Part shown: piece by piece, positions 16,789-25,013 of the stretch | How positions within the stretch are numbered: the stretch's first letter is position 1 | Layout of the letters: each line of letters starts with the position of its first letter | Source of the DNA: JAXLQL01 sp046331625 | Lineage (GTDB): Bacteria > Acidobacteriota > Terriglobia > Bryobacterales > Bryobacteraceae | DNA: 31,137 nucleotides | Direction: 5' to 3' | NCBI GenBank assembly: GCA_046331625.1 | Contig: JAXLQL010000053.1 | Location: 1-31,137, forward strand | Translations under genes and position numbers: made by a program | The notes under the pieces: model-generated | Told to the model about the DNA's origin: nothing | Database searches by the model: none | Seen by the model: only the letters and a program-made list of their open reading frames with translations

Positions 16789-16811
16789 GAGATCGCGGGG
16801 TTTGGTAGTCT
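16784..16811 (+). promoter_or_regulatory. Putative promoter of the haem lipoprotein / ceramidase operon
   Basis: TTGTAG (16784-16789), a 16-nt spacer and TAGTCT (16806-16811), ending 11 nt before ATG 16823. The -35 box overlaps the opposite-strand TACAAT of the sulfatase, so the two divergent promoters may compete. Matches are moderate. Confidence 0.3.
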
Positions 16812-16822
16812 ATCGGATACTC

Positions 16823-19729
16823 ATGGCCCACCGTTTCGTCTGCGCCGCCATTGCCATCCTCTTGGCGTCTTGCCAGCGCTCCACCGCGCCGCCGTTCCAG
16901 CCCGAAGACTCCATGCGCGCAATGCACCTCGAGCCTGGGTGGAAAGTGGCGAAGTTCGCGGCCGAGCCCGACGTCATAGCTCCGGTCGCGATGGATTGGG
17001 ATGAAGACGGCCGCATCTATGTCGTCGAGGACCCCGGCTATCCGCTCAACGTCGAAGCGAAAGTCGGCAAGGTCAAGCTGCTGCAAGACACGAATCACGA
17101 TGGCGTGGTCGACAAGTCCACGGTGTTTGTCGATCAACTGGTGCTGCCCACGGGCGTCATGCGCTGGAAGCGCGGCATCCTCGTCACTGACGCGCCGGAC
17201 TTGTGGTACTTCGAAGACACAAACAATGACGGCCGTGCCGATGTGCGTAAGAAAGTGCTCACAGGATTCGCGCTCACCAACCCGCAGCACACCGTCAACT
17301 CACCACTCTACGGGCTCGACAACTGGATCTATCTCGCTCACGAAAATCCCGCGACGGCGATCGTGTTCAAAGACAAGTTCGGCGATCGCGGCACTGACAT
17401 CCGTTTCGTGGAGAAACCCGAAGCCGTAGTGAAGGAGCGCGGCCACGGGATCCGCTTCAAGCCTGATACGTTCGAGATCGAAGCCCTGTCGGGGACGTCG
17501 CAGTTCGGGCAAGCGTTCGACGAACGCGGCCACCACTTCACGCTCAACAACACCTTCCATGCGCGTCACGAGGTGATCGCAGCGCGATATCTGAAACGGA
17601 ATCCGGATCTCCCTTTGCTTACTGCGCTGCAGAACATCCCGGACTACGGCAACCCCGCCAAGGTCTTTCCCGTGGCGGCGGCGCAGCGTTTCGAGATGCT
17701 CACCAACGTGGGCGAGTTCACTTCCGCCTGCGGACTCACGCATTATCTGGGACACTTGTTCGTCGCCGAGCCCGCGCACAATCTCGTGCATCGCGCGAAG
17801 CTCGAACCCAACGGCGCAACCTTCGTCGCCAAGCGGACTGACCCAACCAAGGAGTTCCTCGCATCAGAGGATCCATGGTTCAGGCCGGTGAATTTCGCCG
17901 TCGGTCCGGATGGCGCGCTCTATGTGATGGACTACTATCGCCTGGTGATCGAGCATCCCGAGTGGATGTCCGCGGAGATGGCCACGCCGAAGGACCTGAA
18001 CGCCGGCAACGATCGCGGACGCATTTATCGATTGACTCCGCCCGAGGCACTGGTCGCGGAATCCGGACCGCTCGTGGAGCAACTGGCGAGCGCGAATCCG
18101 CATGTGCGGCGCAACGCGCAGCGGCTGTTGATGGATCGTAAACCGGCCGATGCGCCCGCGCAGGTGGCGAAGCTCTTGGAAGGCGGATCCGCGGTGGGGC
18201 GCATCCACGCACTGTGGACTCTCGATGGCTTCGGCGCGCTCACGCCCGCGCAGGTGGAGAAGGCGCTCGCCGATGCAGATGCCGGAATCCGCGAGAACGC
18301 GATCGAACTCGCCGAGACACGCATGGCCAAGGAACCGAAGCTCGCCACGGCGTTGATCGGCATGGCGGGAGATGCCGATGCGCGCGTGCGTTTTCAACTT
18401 CTGTGCACGCTCGGATTCCTGGACACGCCCGCTTCTCGCGCCGCTCGCGACCGTATTCTCGAACACGATCTCGAAGATCGCTGGGTGCAGATCGCCGCGC
18501 TGAGCGCGTCTCCGGCCGAAGCAGGCCGCCTCTTTTCCAAAGCCGGCCAGTGGACCGCGAGCGAGAGCAAAGGCAAGGAGATGTTGTTCCGCTCCATCGC
18601 CTCCGTGATCGGAGCGCGCAAACAGCCGGGCGAAATCCAAGCGTTGCTGGCGCGCGCATCGCAGCCGGGCGCGGCTTGGTGGCGCGTGGCTACGCTCGAC
18701 GGGTTGGCCGCGGGGCTGAAACAACCGCTCGGCGCGGCGCCCGTGCAGCAAGCTCTGCTCGGCATCTTCGCGAGCAACGAGACTGCGCTGCGCAAGTCCG
18801 CATTGAAGCTGCTCGAGACGCAGGGGCTGCCCCCGAATTCCGGAGCCGCTGTGACGAAGGCGCTCGCCACCGCCGCCGACGCCAAGGCCGATGCCGATTC
18901 GCGAGCGGACTCGCTGAGCCTGGTCGCACTCGCTGATGCGGAGAAGAATCGCCCACTGTTCGAACAGATGGTGGACCCGCATCAACCGGAGCAGGTGCAG
19001 ATCGCCGCGGCGCGAGCGCTCGGCCGCATTCCAGGCGAAGCCACCGGCAAGCTGCTCATCTCGCGCTGGCGCAACATGACTACTGCCGTTCGACAAGAAG
19101 CGGCTGACGCCATCTACAAAGACCAGGCGCGGATTCCGATGGTGCTCGCGGCCATCGAAAGCGGCGACCTGCCTGCGTGGACGCTCGGCTTCCGCCACAA
19201 GCGGCAATTGCAGATGCACCGCGACGAAGCGATCCGCGCGAAGGCACGCGCACTGCTGGAACCCGCCGCGGGCGAGCGCGAGAAGGTGATCGACCGCTAC
19301 CGGGCCTCGCTCTCGCAATCGGCTGACGCCTCGCGTGGCAAAATCGTTTTCCACGACATTTGTTCCAAGTGCCACAAGCTCGAGGGCGAAGGGCAGGAGG
19401 TTGGTCCGGACTTGGCCACGGTCCGCCATCAACCCAAGCAGGTGCTGCTGGAAGACATTCTGAATCCGAACAAGTCGATCTCCCAGGGCTTCGAAGCCTG
19501 GGTAGTGGAAACCACGTCCGGAGGAACGGTGGACGGCGTCTTGGCCGCGCAGACTGCGTCGGCGATCACGCTGCGGCGCGAAGAAGGCAAGCAGGATACG
19601 ATCCCGCGCAAAGACATCCGCAAGATGTACGCGGCGAATCTCTCGGCCATGCCCGCCGACCTGGAAAAACAGGTGAATCCCCAACAGATGGCTGACTTGC
19701 TCGAGTACATTCGCACAGGGTCCAAATGA
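16823..19729 (+). CDS. Lipoprotein with sugar-dehydrogenase-like propeller, HEAT repeats and C-terminal haem-binding domain
   Basis: 968 residues from ATG 16823; an in-frame TTG at 16802 would only add residues before the signal. The lipobox ends at Cys17 (ILLASCQRS), so the protein is probably lipid-anchored. Residues about 35-420 form the 'membrane-bound dehydrogenase' propeller common in Planctomycetes/Verrucomicrobia/Acidobacteria, with AMDWDEDGRIYVVEDPGYP and FAVGPDGALYVMDYYR. HEAT-type repeats fill about 420-800. The C-terminal domain holds Cys847-Ser-Lys-Cys850-His851 (DICSKCHKLEGEG) followed by GPDL and ILNPNKSI, the putative haem-binding domain of this family. It likely moves electrons from a carbohydrate substrate. 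It overlaps the ceramidase gene by 4 nt (ATGA). Confidence 0.9.
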   Translation: MAHRFVCAAIAILLASCQRSTAPPFQPEDSMRAMHLEPGWKVAKFAAEPDVIAPVAMDWDEDGRIYVVEDPGYPLNVEAKVGKVKLLQDTNHDGVVDKSTVFVDQLVLPTGVMRWKRGILVTDAPDLWYFEDTNNDGRADVRKKVLTGFALTNPQHTVNSPLYGLDNWIYLAHENPATAIVFKDKFGDRGTDIRFVEKPEAVVKERGHGIRFKPDTFEIEALSGTSQFGQAFDERGHHFTLNNTFHARHEVIAARYLKRNPDLPLLTALQNIPDYGNPAKVFPVAAAQRFEMLTNVGEFTSACGLTHYLGHLFVAEPAHNLVHRAKLEPNGATFVAKRTDPTKEFLASEDPWFRPVNFAVGPDGALYVMDYYRLVIEHPEWMSAEMATPKDLNAGNDRGRIYRLTPPEALVAESGPLVEQLASANPHVRRNAQRLLMDRKPADAPAQVAKLLEGGSAVGRIHALWTLDGFGALTPAQVEKALADADAGIRENAIELAETRMAKEPKLATALIGMAGDADARVRFQLLCTLGFLDTPASRAARDRILEHDLEDRWVQIAALSASPAEAGRLFSKAGQWTASESKGKEMLFRSIASVIGARKQPGEIQALLARASQPGAAWWRVATLDGLAAGLKQPLGAAPVQQALLGIFASNETALRKSALKLLETQGLPPNSGAAVTKALATAADAKADADSRADSLSLVALADAEKNRPLFEQMVDPHQPEQVQIAAARALGRIPGEATGKLLISRWRNMTTAVRQEAADAIYKDQARIPMVLAAIESGDLPAWTLGFRHKRQLQMHRDEAIRAKARALLEPAAGEREKVIDRYRASLSQSADASRGKIVFHDICSKCHKLEGEGQEVGPDLATVRHQPKQVLLEDILNPNKSISQGFEAWVVETTSGGTVDGVLAAQTASAITLRREEGKQDTIPRKDIRKMYAANLSAMPADLEKQVNPQQMADLLEYIRTGSK

Positions 19730-20994
19730 AACACGCAACGCTCCTTTTGTTTTTTGCCGGAATGCTGCCGGCGGCCTTTCGCGCGTCGGTGGTGAAGGTG
19801 GACATCACTCCGAAAACTCCGAAGTGGCTCATGGGCTACGGCGCACGGCAGAACACGGCCGTGCATGATCCGATCTTTCATCGCATCGTCGCCATGGATG
19901 ACGGACGCACACGCATGCTGCTGGTTTCTACCGACGTGTGCGTATTCTCGCCCACCGTCTATGACGACGCGGCCCGGCGCATCCAGAAGGAGACGGGCGT
20001 TACGCCGGCGAATTTCCTTTGGACCGTGACGCACACACACTCGGCGCCCGAAGTCGGCCCACCGGGGATCTATACGGTGCTGCTCAAGGGCAGGTCCGAT
20101 CACGCGGTGGATACCGAGTACACCGAGCAGATCGTCGGGATGCTCGTGCAAGGAGCCAAAGACGCGCTCGCGAAACTCGAGCCTGCGCGAGTGGCGATCG
20201 GCACTGGAATGGCGATGGCCAACATCAACCGTCGCGCGCGCGACGTGGATGGCAAGATTTCGCTCGGGCTCAATCCCGATGGTCCGGTGGATCGCCAGAT
20301 CGGACTGATTCGCCTCGAGCGCCCCGATGGATCCCCGATCGTGCTCATTGCCAACTACGCCATGCACGGCACGGTGCTGAGCGGCCGCTGGATGGAAATC
20401 AGCGGAGATGCGCAAGGCATCGTGGCCGGTTACGTGGAGCAGAAGCTCGGTGCTCCGATGCTCTACGTGAACGGCGCCGCCGGCAACATCGCGCCGATCT
20501 ACAGCGTCTACAACGATCCGAAGAGCGGGCACCTCACGCAGTTCAATGTGCTGCTCGGGGACAAGATCCTAGCTGCGAACAAGGTGCTCGGTGCGGGCAC
20601 GGCGGAGGTGACGTTGTGGTCCGGCGAAAAGATCGTCGAGACGCCGCGCAAGCCGGGGCTCGATTGGGTAGACGACTTGGCGAGCTACAACCGCATGAGC
20701 TCGAACGGAACGCCGCTTGTGCGCTTGCCGATCCGGTTCTGGAAGATCAACGATCTCGCGATCTGGAGCGCGCCTGTGGAGATGTTCTGCGAGATTTCGA
20801 TGACCGTGCGGAACCAATCGCCCTTCGCGAACACCTTCTATTTCGGCTACACCAACGGCTGGATCGGATATCTGCCGACGAAGGCCGGTTTCGCAGAGGG
20901 CGGATATGAGCCGGCCACGTCGGTGTTCAGCGATCAGGTGGAACGCGACGTGACCGAGGGTGTGATCGGATATTTGCAGAGCATCCCGCGATAA
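19726..20994 (+). CDS. Secreted neutral/alkaline ceramidase-like hydrolase
   Basis: 422 residues with a signal peptide (MKHATLLLFFAGMLPAAFRA). The mature part starts VVKVDITPK and GYGARQ, the opening of neutral/non-lysosomal ceramidases. It keeps the zinc-site histidines in TVTHTHSAPE and NYAMHG and the NGAAGNIAP loop. Classical ceramidases have about 640-700 residues with a C-terminal Ig-like domain. This protein ends after the catalytic domain, so it belongs to the short bacterial group whose substrate may not be ceramide. The 4-nt overlap with the haem lipoprotein implies co-translation. I see no separate promoter. Confidence 0.85.
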   Translation: MKHATLLLFFAGMLPAAFRASVVKVDITPKTPKWLMGYGARQNTAVHDPIFHRIVAMDDGRTRMLLVSTDVCVFSPTVYDDAARRIQKETGVTPANFLWTVTHTHSAPEVGPPGIYTVLLKGRSDHAVDTEYTEQIVGMLVQGAKDALAKLEPARVAIGTGMAMANINRRARDVDGKISLGLNPDGPVDRQIGLIRLERPDGSPIVLIANYAMHGTVLSGRWMEISGDAQGIVAGYVEQKLGAPMLYVNGAAGNIAPIYSVYNDPKSGHLTQFNVLLGDKILAANKVLGAGTAEVTLWSGEKIVETPRKPGLDWVDDLASYNRMSSNGTPLVRLPIRFWKINDLAIWSAPVEMFCEISMTVRNQSPFANTFYFGYTNGWIGYLPTKAGFAEGGYEPATSVFSDQVERDVTEGVIGYLQSIPR

Positions 20995-21017
20995 GGTCGG
21001 CTCTATCGAGACTACGT

Positions 21018-21932
21018 CTACCGGACTACGCGATACACTCCACCGGTTCCTCCACCCAATGTATCCGCCCACGCGAACACCGCAGCGTTTCGAGCGCGAT
21101 GCAGCCCTCCAGCCGATGGATTCTGTCCGATGCCGTTGGTCGAAGCGCGCGGTTCGAGCGTTGCCAGATCCACCAGCAAAACCTGCGCGCGATTGCGATA
21201 GGGCTGCAGCGTCGAGACCAGCAGCGCGGACTCGTCGAGCGAAAGCGCAATTCCGGCTGGATCGCCGGCGCGGATGAACTCCACTACTGTTGACACCGCG
21301 CCGCGCTCGATCTTGCACACGCTCGCGCTCGCGCCACCGCGTTCGGTGAAGTAAACCGTTCCGTTGCGGCTCACCGCGATTCCATCGGGCGCCACCAGCG
21401 GGGCACCTTCGAAGACGACCGAGGCCGCGTCCGCGCCGGCCACGGGAACGCGATACACGCCGCGCCTGCGGGTCGCCGGATCGATGCCCGTGAAGAATAC
21501 GTTGTCATCGGAGGTGACCTCGAGTCCTCTGGGCGCGCGACCTTCGGCGCCATGGAGCGTCTGCACCGCGCCTCCGCTCACCGGGAGCACGAAGATTTGG
21601 CCGAGCCTACCGCGGCCCGCCCACGCGTGCGAATCGGCGACGTAAAGGAACCTTCCATCGTTGCTGATGGAGATGCCGGCCGGGTCGACAAAAGGCGCGC
21701 CTGTAGCGATCGCCGTGACCGGCCCGCCCACAGCGGCAACTCGGAACACGCCTGGACCATTCGGGCCAATCGCGGTGAAGTAGATCGCCGAACCATCGGG
21801 ATCAGGCGTCGCATCCAGCGGCCGCGCGAAGTCGCCCGATTGCGAAGCGAGCGTCGCAGAGATTTCCTGGGCCGACGCCGCGGCGGCGAACGCTGCGGCA
21901 AGCGTCACGATGCGGAAGAATGTGTGGGCCAT
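21018..21932 (-). CDS. Secreted beta-propeller (NHL/SMP-30-like) protein
   Basis: 304 residues. The N-terminal signal (MAHTFFRIVTLAAAFAAAASAQ) predicts export. The body is a series of blades of the form G-xx-ISNDGRFLYVADS, LEVTSDDNVFFTG, IAVSRNGTVYFTER and IALSLDESALLVS, giving about six blades. No catalytic residues or haem motif could be recognised, so it may be a binding or structural propeller or a lactonase relative. It is convergent with the ceramidase gene (23-nt gap) and divergent from the PQQ dehydrogenase. A TACTTT hexamer lies 6 nt upstream of the ATG at 21932. Confidence 0.78.
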   Translation of the reverse strand: MAHTFFRIVTLAAAFAAAASAQEISATLASQSGDFARPLDATPDPDGSAIYFTAIGPNGPGVFRVAAVGGPVTAIATGAPFVDPAGISISNDGRFLYVADSHAWAGRGRLGQIFVLPVSGGAVQTLHGAEGRAPRGLEVTSDDNVFFTGIDPATRRRGVYRVPVAGADAASVVFEGAPLVAPDGIAVSRNGTVYFTERGGASASVCKIERGAVSTVVEFIRAGDPAGIALSLDESALLVSTLQPYRNRAQVLLVDLATLEPRASTNGIGQNPSAGGLHRARNAAVFAWADTLGGGTGGVYRVVR

Positions 21933-21938
21933 CGCCTG

Positions 21939-21944
21939 AAAGTA
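21939..21944 (-). promoter_or_regulatory. Possible -10 box for the propeller gene
   Basis: TACTTT on the minus strand, 6 nt before ATG 21932. It fits TANNNT but matches TATAAT only in part, and no -35 is seen. Confidence 0.25.
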
Positions 21945-21989
21945 CGAGCAAAACGCGAATTCGGATTCCGCAATTCAAGCGCTGTGGCG

Positions 21990-21995
21990 TAGAAT
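21990..21995 (+). promoter_or_regulatory. Possible -10 box for the PQQ dehydrogenase
   Basis: TAGAAT, 10 nt before ATG 22006, with a weak TTCCGC at 21966-21971 (18-nt spacing). A GTG at 21997 would almost abut it, which favours the ATG. Confidence 0.3.
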
Positions 21996-22005
21996 CGTGA
22001 GAACG

Positions 22006-24291
22006 ATGAAGATCGCTTTGCTCGCTCTCGTGTGCGCGGCCGCTGCCTTCGGTCAAGATGCTCGCGCCAGTTTCTCGAAGAATTGCGGCGTTTGCCATGG
22101 AGACGGCTATGGCACCGAGCGCGGACCGAACCTCGCCGGCAACCGCAAGATCCGCGCCATGTCGAAAGACGATCTGCGCAACTTGATTCGCAGCGGAGTT
22201 CCCGCGCGCGGAATGCCCGCGTTCCCGCTGCCGGCGGCGGAACTCGACGGGCTCACCGCCTTGGTCCGCTCGCTGAACGCTCCGGCTTCGGAAGCTGGCG
22301 TTTCGGGTAACCGAGCCGCGGGCGAGCAATACTTCTTCGGCAGAGGCGGCTGCGCCAAGTGCCACATGGTTTTCGGGCGCGGGAAGGCGTCGGGTCCGGA
22401 CCTATCGGCAACGGGTCGCGACATGACGGTGGCCGAGATCGAAGAGTCGATCGCGAAGCCATCCGCAAAAGTGCGCCCCGGCTACGAACTGGCGACCGTG
22501 CGGCTCTATGACGGCCGCACGATTCGAGGCTTCGCGCGCAACCAGAGCCACTACAACATCCAGGTGCAGGATTTCGCCGGCAAGTTCCACTTGATCGATG
22601 CGAGCGAAGCCGCGGAGATTCGCGTGGCGCCGGGTTCGCCGATGCCTGTTGCCAAGTGCAGCGCCGAAGATTGCCGCGACGTGGTGGCCTTCTTGAGCTC
22701 GCTCACGGGAGCTTCGCTCACCAAGCGCGCCGAGCCGCTCACCAACGAAGGCGGACTCACGTTCGCCGAAGTGGCCAAACCGAAACCGGGCGATTGGCCC
22801 ACCTATCACGGCAACATCGGAGGGAATCGGCACAGTCCGCTCGAGCAGATCAACGTGGCCAACGTGCGTGAACTCGCGCTGCAGTGGGTTTTCCCGATCA
22901 ACCATTTCGTGGTGCAGGCGACGCCGGTTGTGGTGGATGGCGTGATGTACGTCACCGGTCCGAACCAGGTGTTCGCGATCGATGGACGAGCCGGGCGCAC
23001 CATCTGGCACTATCAGCGCTCGCGCTCAGACGAAATTCGAGGCGATCCGGCGCGTGGTACCAATCGCGGCGTGGCGATTCTGGGCGATCGCGTGTTCCTG
23101 GTGACAGACAACGCTCACCTGGTCGCGTTGCATCGCGTCACGGGTCAGCCGTTGTGGGAGACCGACATCATCGAGGGGCTGGATCACAACAACACCGGCA
23201 ACACAGCCGCACCGATTGTGGTGAATGACCTCGTGGTGGCGGGCGTCTCAGGCGGCGACCTCGGCATGCGCGGGTCGCTTGCGGCGTTCAAGGCTTCCAC
23301 GGGCGAGCGTGTGTGGCGATTCTTCACCGTGCCGAAGCCCGGCGAGCCCTTGGCGGAGTCGAATTGGAAAGGATCCGCGTTGGCGAAGTTCGGCGGAGGA
23401 GGAGGAACGTGGATGACCGGCACCTTCGATCCCGAGACGCAAACGATCTTCTGGGGCGTGGGGAATCCGTTTCCTGCCTACGATGGCGACGAGCGCAAGG
23501 GCGACAATCTCTACACCGCGAGCGTGCTCGCACTGAAGCCCGAGACCGGCGAGTTGAAGTGGCACTATCAATTCACGCCGCACGATCTCTATGACTGGGA
23601 CGGCGGCCAGACGCCGCTCGTGGCGAACATCAAATTCCGCGGCGAAGAGCGCAAGGTGCTGATGAACGCCAATCGCAATGGGTTCTTTTACGTGCTGGAC
23701 CGCACGAACGGCAAGTTTCTCCTCGGCGAAAAATTCGTCGATCGCGCCACGTGGGCAAGCGCGATCGGGAAAGACGGGCGCCCGATTCTGATTCCGGGGA
23801 TGGAGCCAACGGCGGAGGGCAAGAAGGTGTGTCCGAACGTGTTGGGTGGAGCCAACTGGCCTTCGGTTGCGTTGAGTCCGGCAACCGGGCTGTTCTACGT
23901 GGTGGCTAGAGAAGCGTGCGGTGTATATCGCAAGGGAGGCGGATGGAATCCGAAGCCGATTCCGCTCGAGCCGGGCCAGATGTTTTTGCGCGCGCTCGAT
24001 CCGGAGACGGGCCGGCGTGCGTGGGAAGTGCCGATGGTGGGTAGCGCCGATAGCTGGGGCGGCGTGCTTTCGACGGGTGGCGGCGTGGTCTTCTACGGCG
24101 AGGATAGTGGCGCGTTCGCGGCCGTGGATGCGCGCGATGGGCGTGAGTTGTGGCACGTGCAGACGAATGCTTCCACGGCGTTGGGCGATGGACACAGTTG
24201 GCGCGCATCGCCGATGACGTACATGGCGGGTGGGAAGCAGTACGTGGCCGTGGCGAACGGTCCGAACATTCTGGTGTTCGGGTTGAGGTGA
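22006..24291 (+). CDS. PQQ-dependent alcohol dehydrogenase with N-terminal cytochrome c domains
   Basis: 761 residues from ATG 22006. The signal peptide is MKIALLALVCAAAAFGQ. Two haem c sites follow: Cys27-Gly-Val-Cys30-His31 and Cys116-Ala-Lys-Cys119-His120. The second sits in a haem-binding domain like that of the lipoprotein at 16823. From about residue 262 comes an eight-bladed quinoprotein fold. Family landmarks are WPTYHGNIGGNRHSPL, GGTWMTGTFDP and QFTPHDLYDWDG. Asp530 is the likely catalytic base, and Asp532, two residues on, is the extra ligand seen in lanthanide-dependent alcohol dehydrogenases. The metal-site Glu of methanol dehydrogenase (GAELGVRG) is Asp418 here (GGDLGMRG). The likely role is periplasmic alcohol oxidation with electrons passed to its own haems. 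Confidence 0.92.
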   Translation: MKIALLALVCAAAAFGQDARASFSKNCGVCHGDGYGTERGPNLAGNRKIRAMSKDDLRNLIRSGVPARGMPAFPLPAAELDGLTALVRSLNAPASEAGVSGNRAAGEQYFFGRGGCAKCHMVFGRGKASGPDLSATGRDMTVAEIEESIAKPSAKVRPGYELATVRLYDGRTIRGFARNQSHYNIQVQDFAGKFHLIDASEAAEIRVAPGSPMPVAKCSAEDCRDVVAFLSSLTGASLTKRAEPLTNEGGLTFAEVAKPKPGDWPTYHGNIGGNRHSPLEQINVANVRELALQWVFPINHFVVQATPVVVDGVMYVTGPNQVFAIDGRAGRTIWHYQRSRSDEIRGDPARGTNRGVAILGDRVFLVTDNAHLVALHRVTGQPLWETDIIEGLDHNNTGNTAAPIVVNDLVVAGVSGGDLGMRGSLAAFKASTGERVWRFFTVPKPGEPLAESNWKGSALAKFGGGGGTWMTGTFDPETQTIFWGVGNPFPAYDGDERKGDNLYTASVLALKPETGELKWHYQFTPHDLYDWDGGQTPLVANIKFRGEERKVLMNANRNGFFYVLDRTNGKFLLGEKFVDRATWASAIGKDGRPILIPGMEPTAEGKKVCPNVLGGANWPSVALSPATGLFYVVAREACGVYRKGGGWNPKPIPLEPGQMFLRALDPETGRRAWEVPMVGSADSWGGVLSTGGGVVFYGEDSGAFAAVDARDGRELWHVQTNASTALGDGHSWRASPMTYMAGGKQYVAVANGPNILVFGLR

Positions 24292-24311
24292 GGTTCGCCG
24301 CCAGGGTTTGC

Positions 24312-24340
24312 TTGAAATGGTACGCATGGGCTCTCATACT
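24312..24340 (+). promoter_or_regulatory. Promoter of the VapBC-type pair
   Basis: TTGAAA (24312-24317; 5 of 6 to consensus), a 17-nt spacer and CATACT (24335-24340). The ATG at 24348 follows after 7 nt, so the transcript is probably leaderless. The antitoxin would be expected to bind near here to autoregulate, but I see no clear operator palindrome. Confidence 0.55.
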
Positions 24341-24347
24341 GGGAAAT

Positions 24348-24578
24348 ATGAAAGTCGGTGATCGTGGGCAAGTGACTATCCCAAAATCGATTCGGAACCG
24401 TTTCGGGCTTGAGCCGCGGGTCGAGGTGGAGTTTCGGATCGTGGGCGATTCTCTTGTGCTCCAAAAGGCCCCGAAGAGACTCGACCTTTCGAAATGGAAG
24501 GGACGCTGCAAGAAAAGCTTCCGGGAACTCGGATACTCCTCAGTAGACGAATACATCGACGACGTCCGCGGCCGATGA
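24348..24578 (+). CDS. AbrB/MazE/SpoVT-type antitoxin
   Basis: 76 residues starting MKVGDRGQVTIPKSIRNRFG, the complete swapped-hairpin DNA-binding domain of AbrB-type antitoxins (residues 1-47, ending near VEFRIVGDSLVL). The C-terminal about 25 residues (LDLSKWKGRC... VDEYIDDVRG) would wrap the toxin. The ATG at 24348 is preferred because it begins exactly at the domain and follows a good promoter. The frame is open upstream with no homology. Its TGA overlaps the toxin ATG (ATGA at 24575-24578), the classic coupled antitoxin-toxin order. It should neutralise the PIN toxin and repress the operon. Confidence 0.9.
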   Translation: MKVGDRGQVTIPKSIRNRFGLEPRVEVEFRIVGDSLVLQKAPKRLDLSKWKGRCKKSFRELGYSSVDEYIDDVRGR

Positions 24579-24991
24579 TCACTGCTGTCGATACGAACAT
24601 CCTTCTGGATATTCTTCGGCCTAACGAGGGCTTCGTCGAGCAATCGGCGGCGGCGTTGAACGCAAGTGCGTCTGTGGGATCGCTCGTGGTGGCCGACATG
24701 GTCTACGCGGAGTTGTGCGCCCATTTCTCTGACCAGGGAGAGTGCGACGCGTTCCTGAAAGACGCAGGCATACGTGCGGACAGCTTATCGAGGGAGGCCC
24801 TCTTCCTCGGGGGCCAGGCTTTCCGGAAATACAGGCGGCGAGGTGGTTCCCGAACGACGCTTCTGGCCGACTTGCTCGTGGGCGCACACGCCACCGTTCA
24901 GGCGTCGCAACTGCTGACTCGGGATCGCGGCTTCTATCGCGACTACTTTCCGGGCTTGCGACTGGTAAAGTCAGGCACAGTTTCGGCCTAG
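24575..24991 (+). CDS. PIN-domain ribonuclease toxin, VapC type
   Basis: 138 residues. It starts MITAVDTNILLDIL, giving the first metal-binding Asp6. ADMVYAELCA supplies the central Glu, and LADLLVGAHA and LLTRDRGFYRDYF give the later acidic residues of the PIN active site. VapC enzymes cleave specific RNAs such as initiator tRNA or 23S rRNA; the target cannot be told here. It overlaps the antitoxin by 4 nt and ends 22 nt from the convergent HEAT gene. Confidence 0.9.
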   Translation: MITAVDTNILLDILRPNEGFVEQSAAALNASASVGSLVVADMVYAELCAHFSDQGECDAFLKDAGIRADSLSREALFLGGQAFRKYRRRGGSRTTLLADLLVGAHATVQASQLLTRDRGFYRDYFPGLRLVKSGTVSA

Positions 24992-25013
24992 CCCAGTTGA
25001 TCCGTAACCGCCA

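Noticed and set aside
17864..19738. Open frame of 624 codons antisense to the haem lipoprotein
   Set aside because: High-GC shadow; Arg/His/Leu-rich composition, no motif, and the plus-strand protein has clear domains throughout.
23248..24327. 359-codon frame antisense to the PQQ dehydrogenase
   Set aside because: Low-complexity Arg/His-rich translation, opposite a well-supported enzyme.
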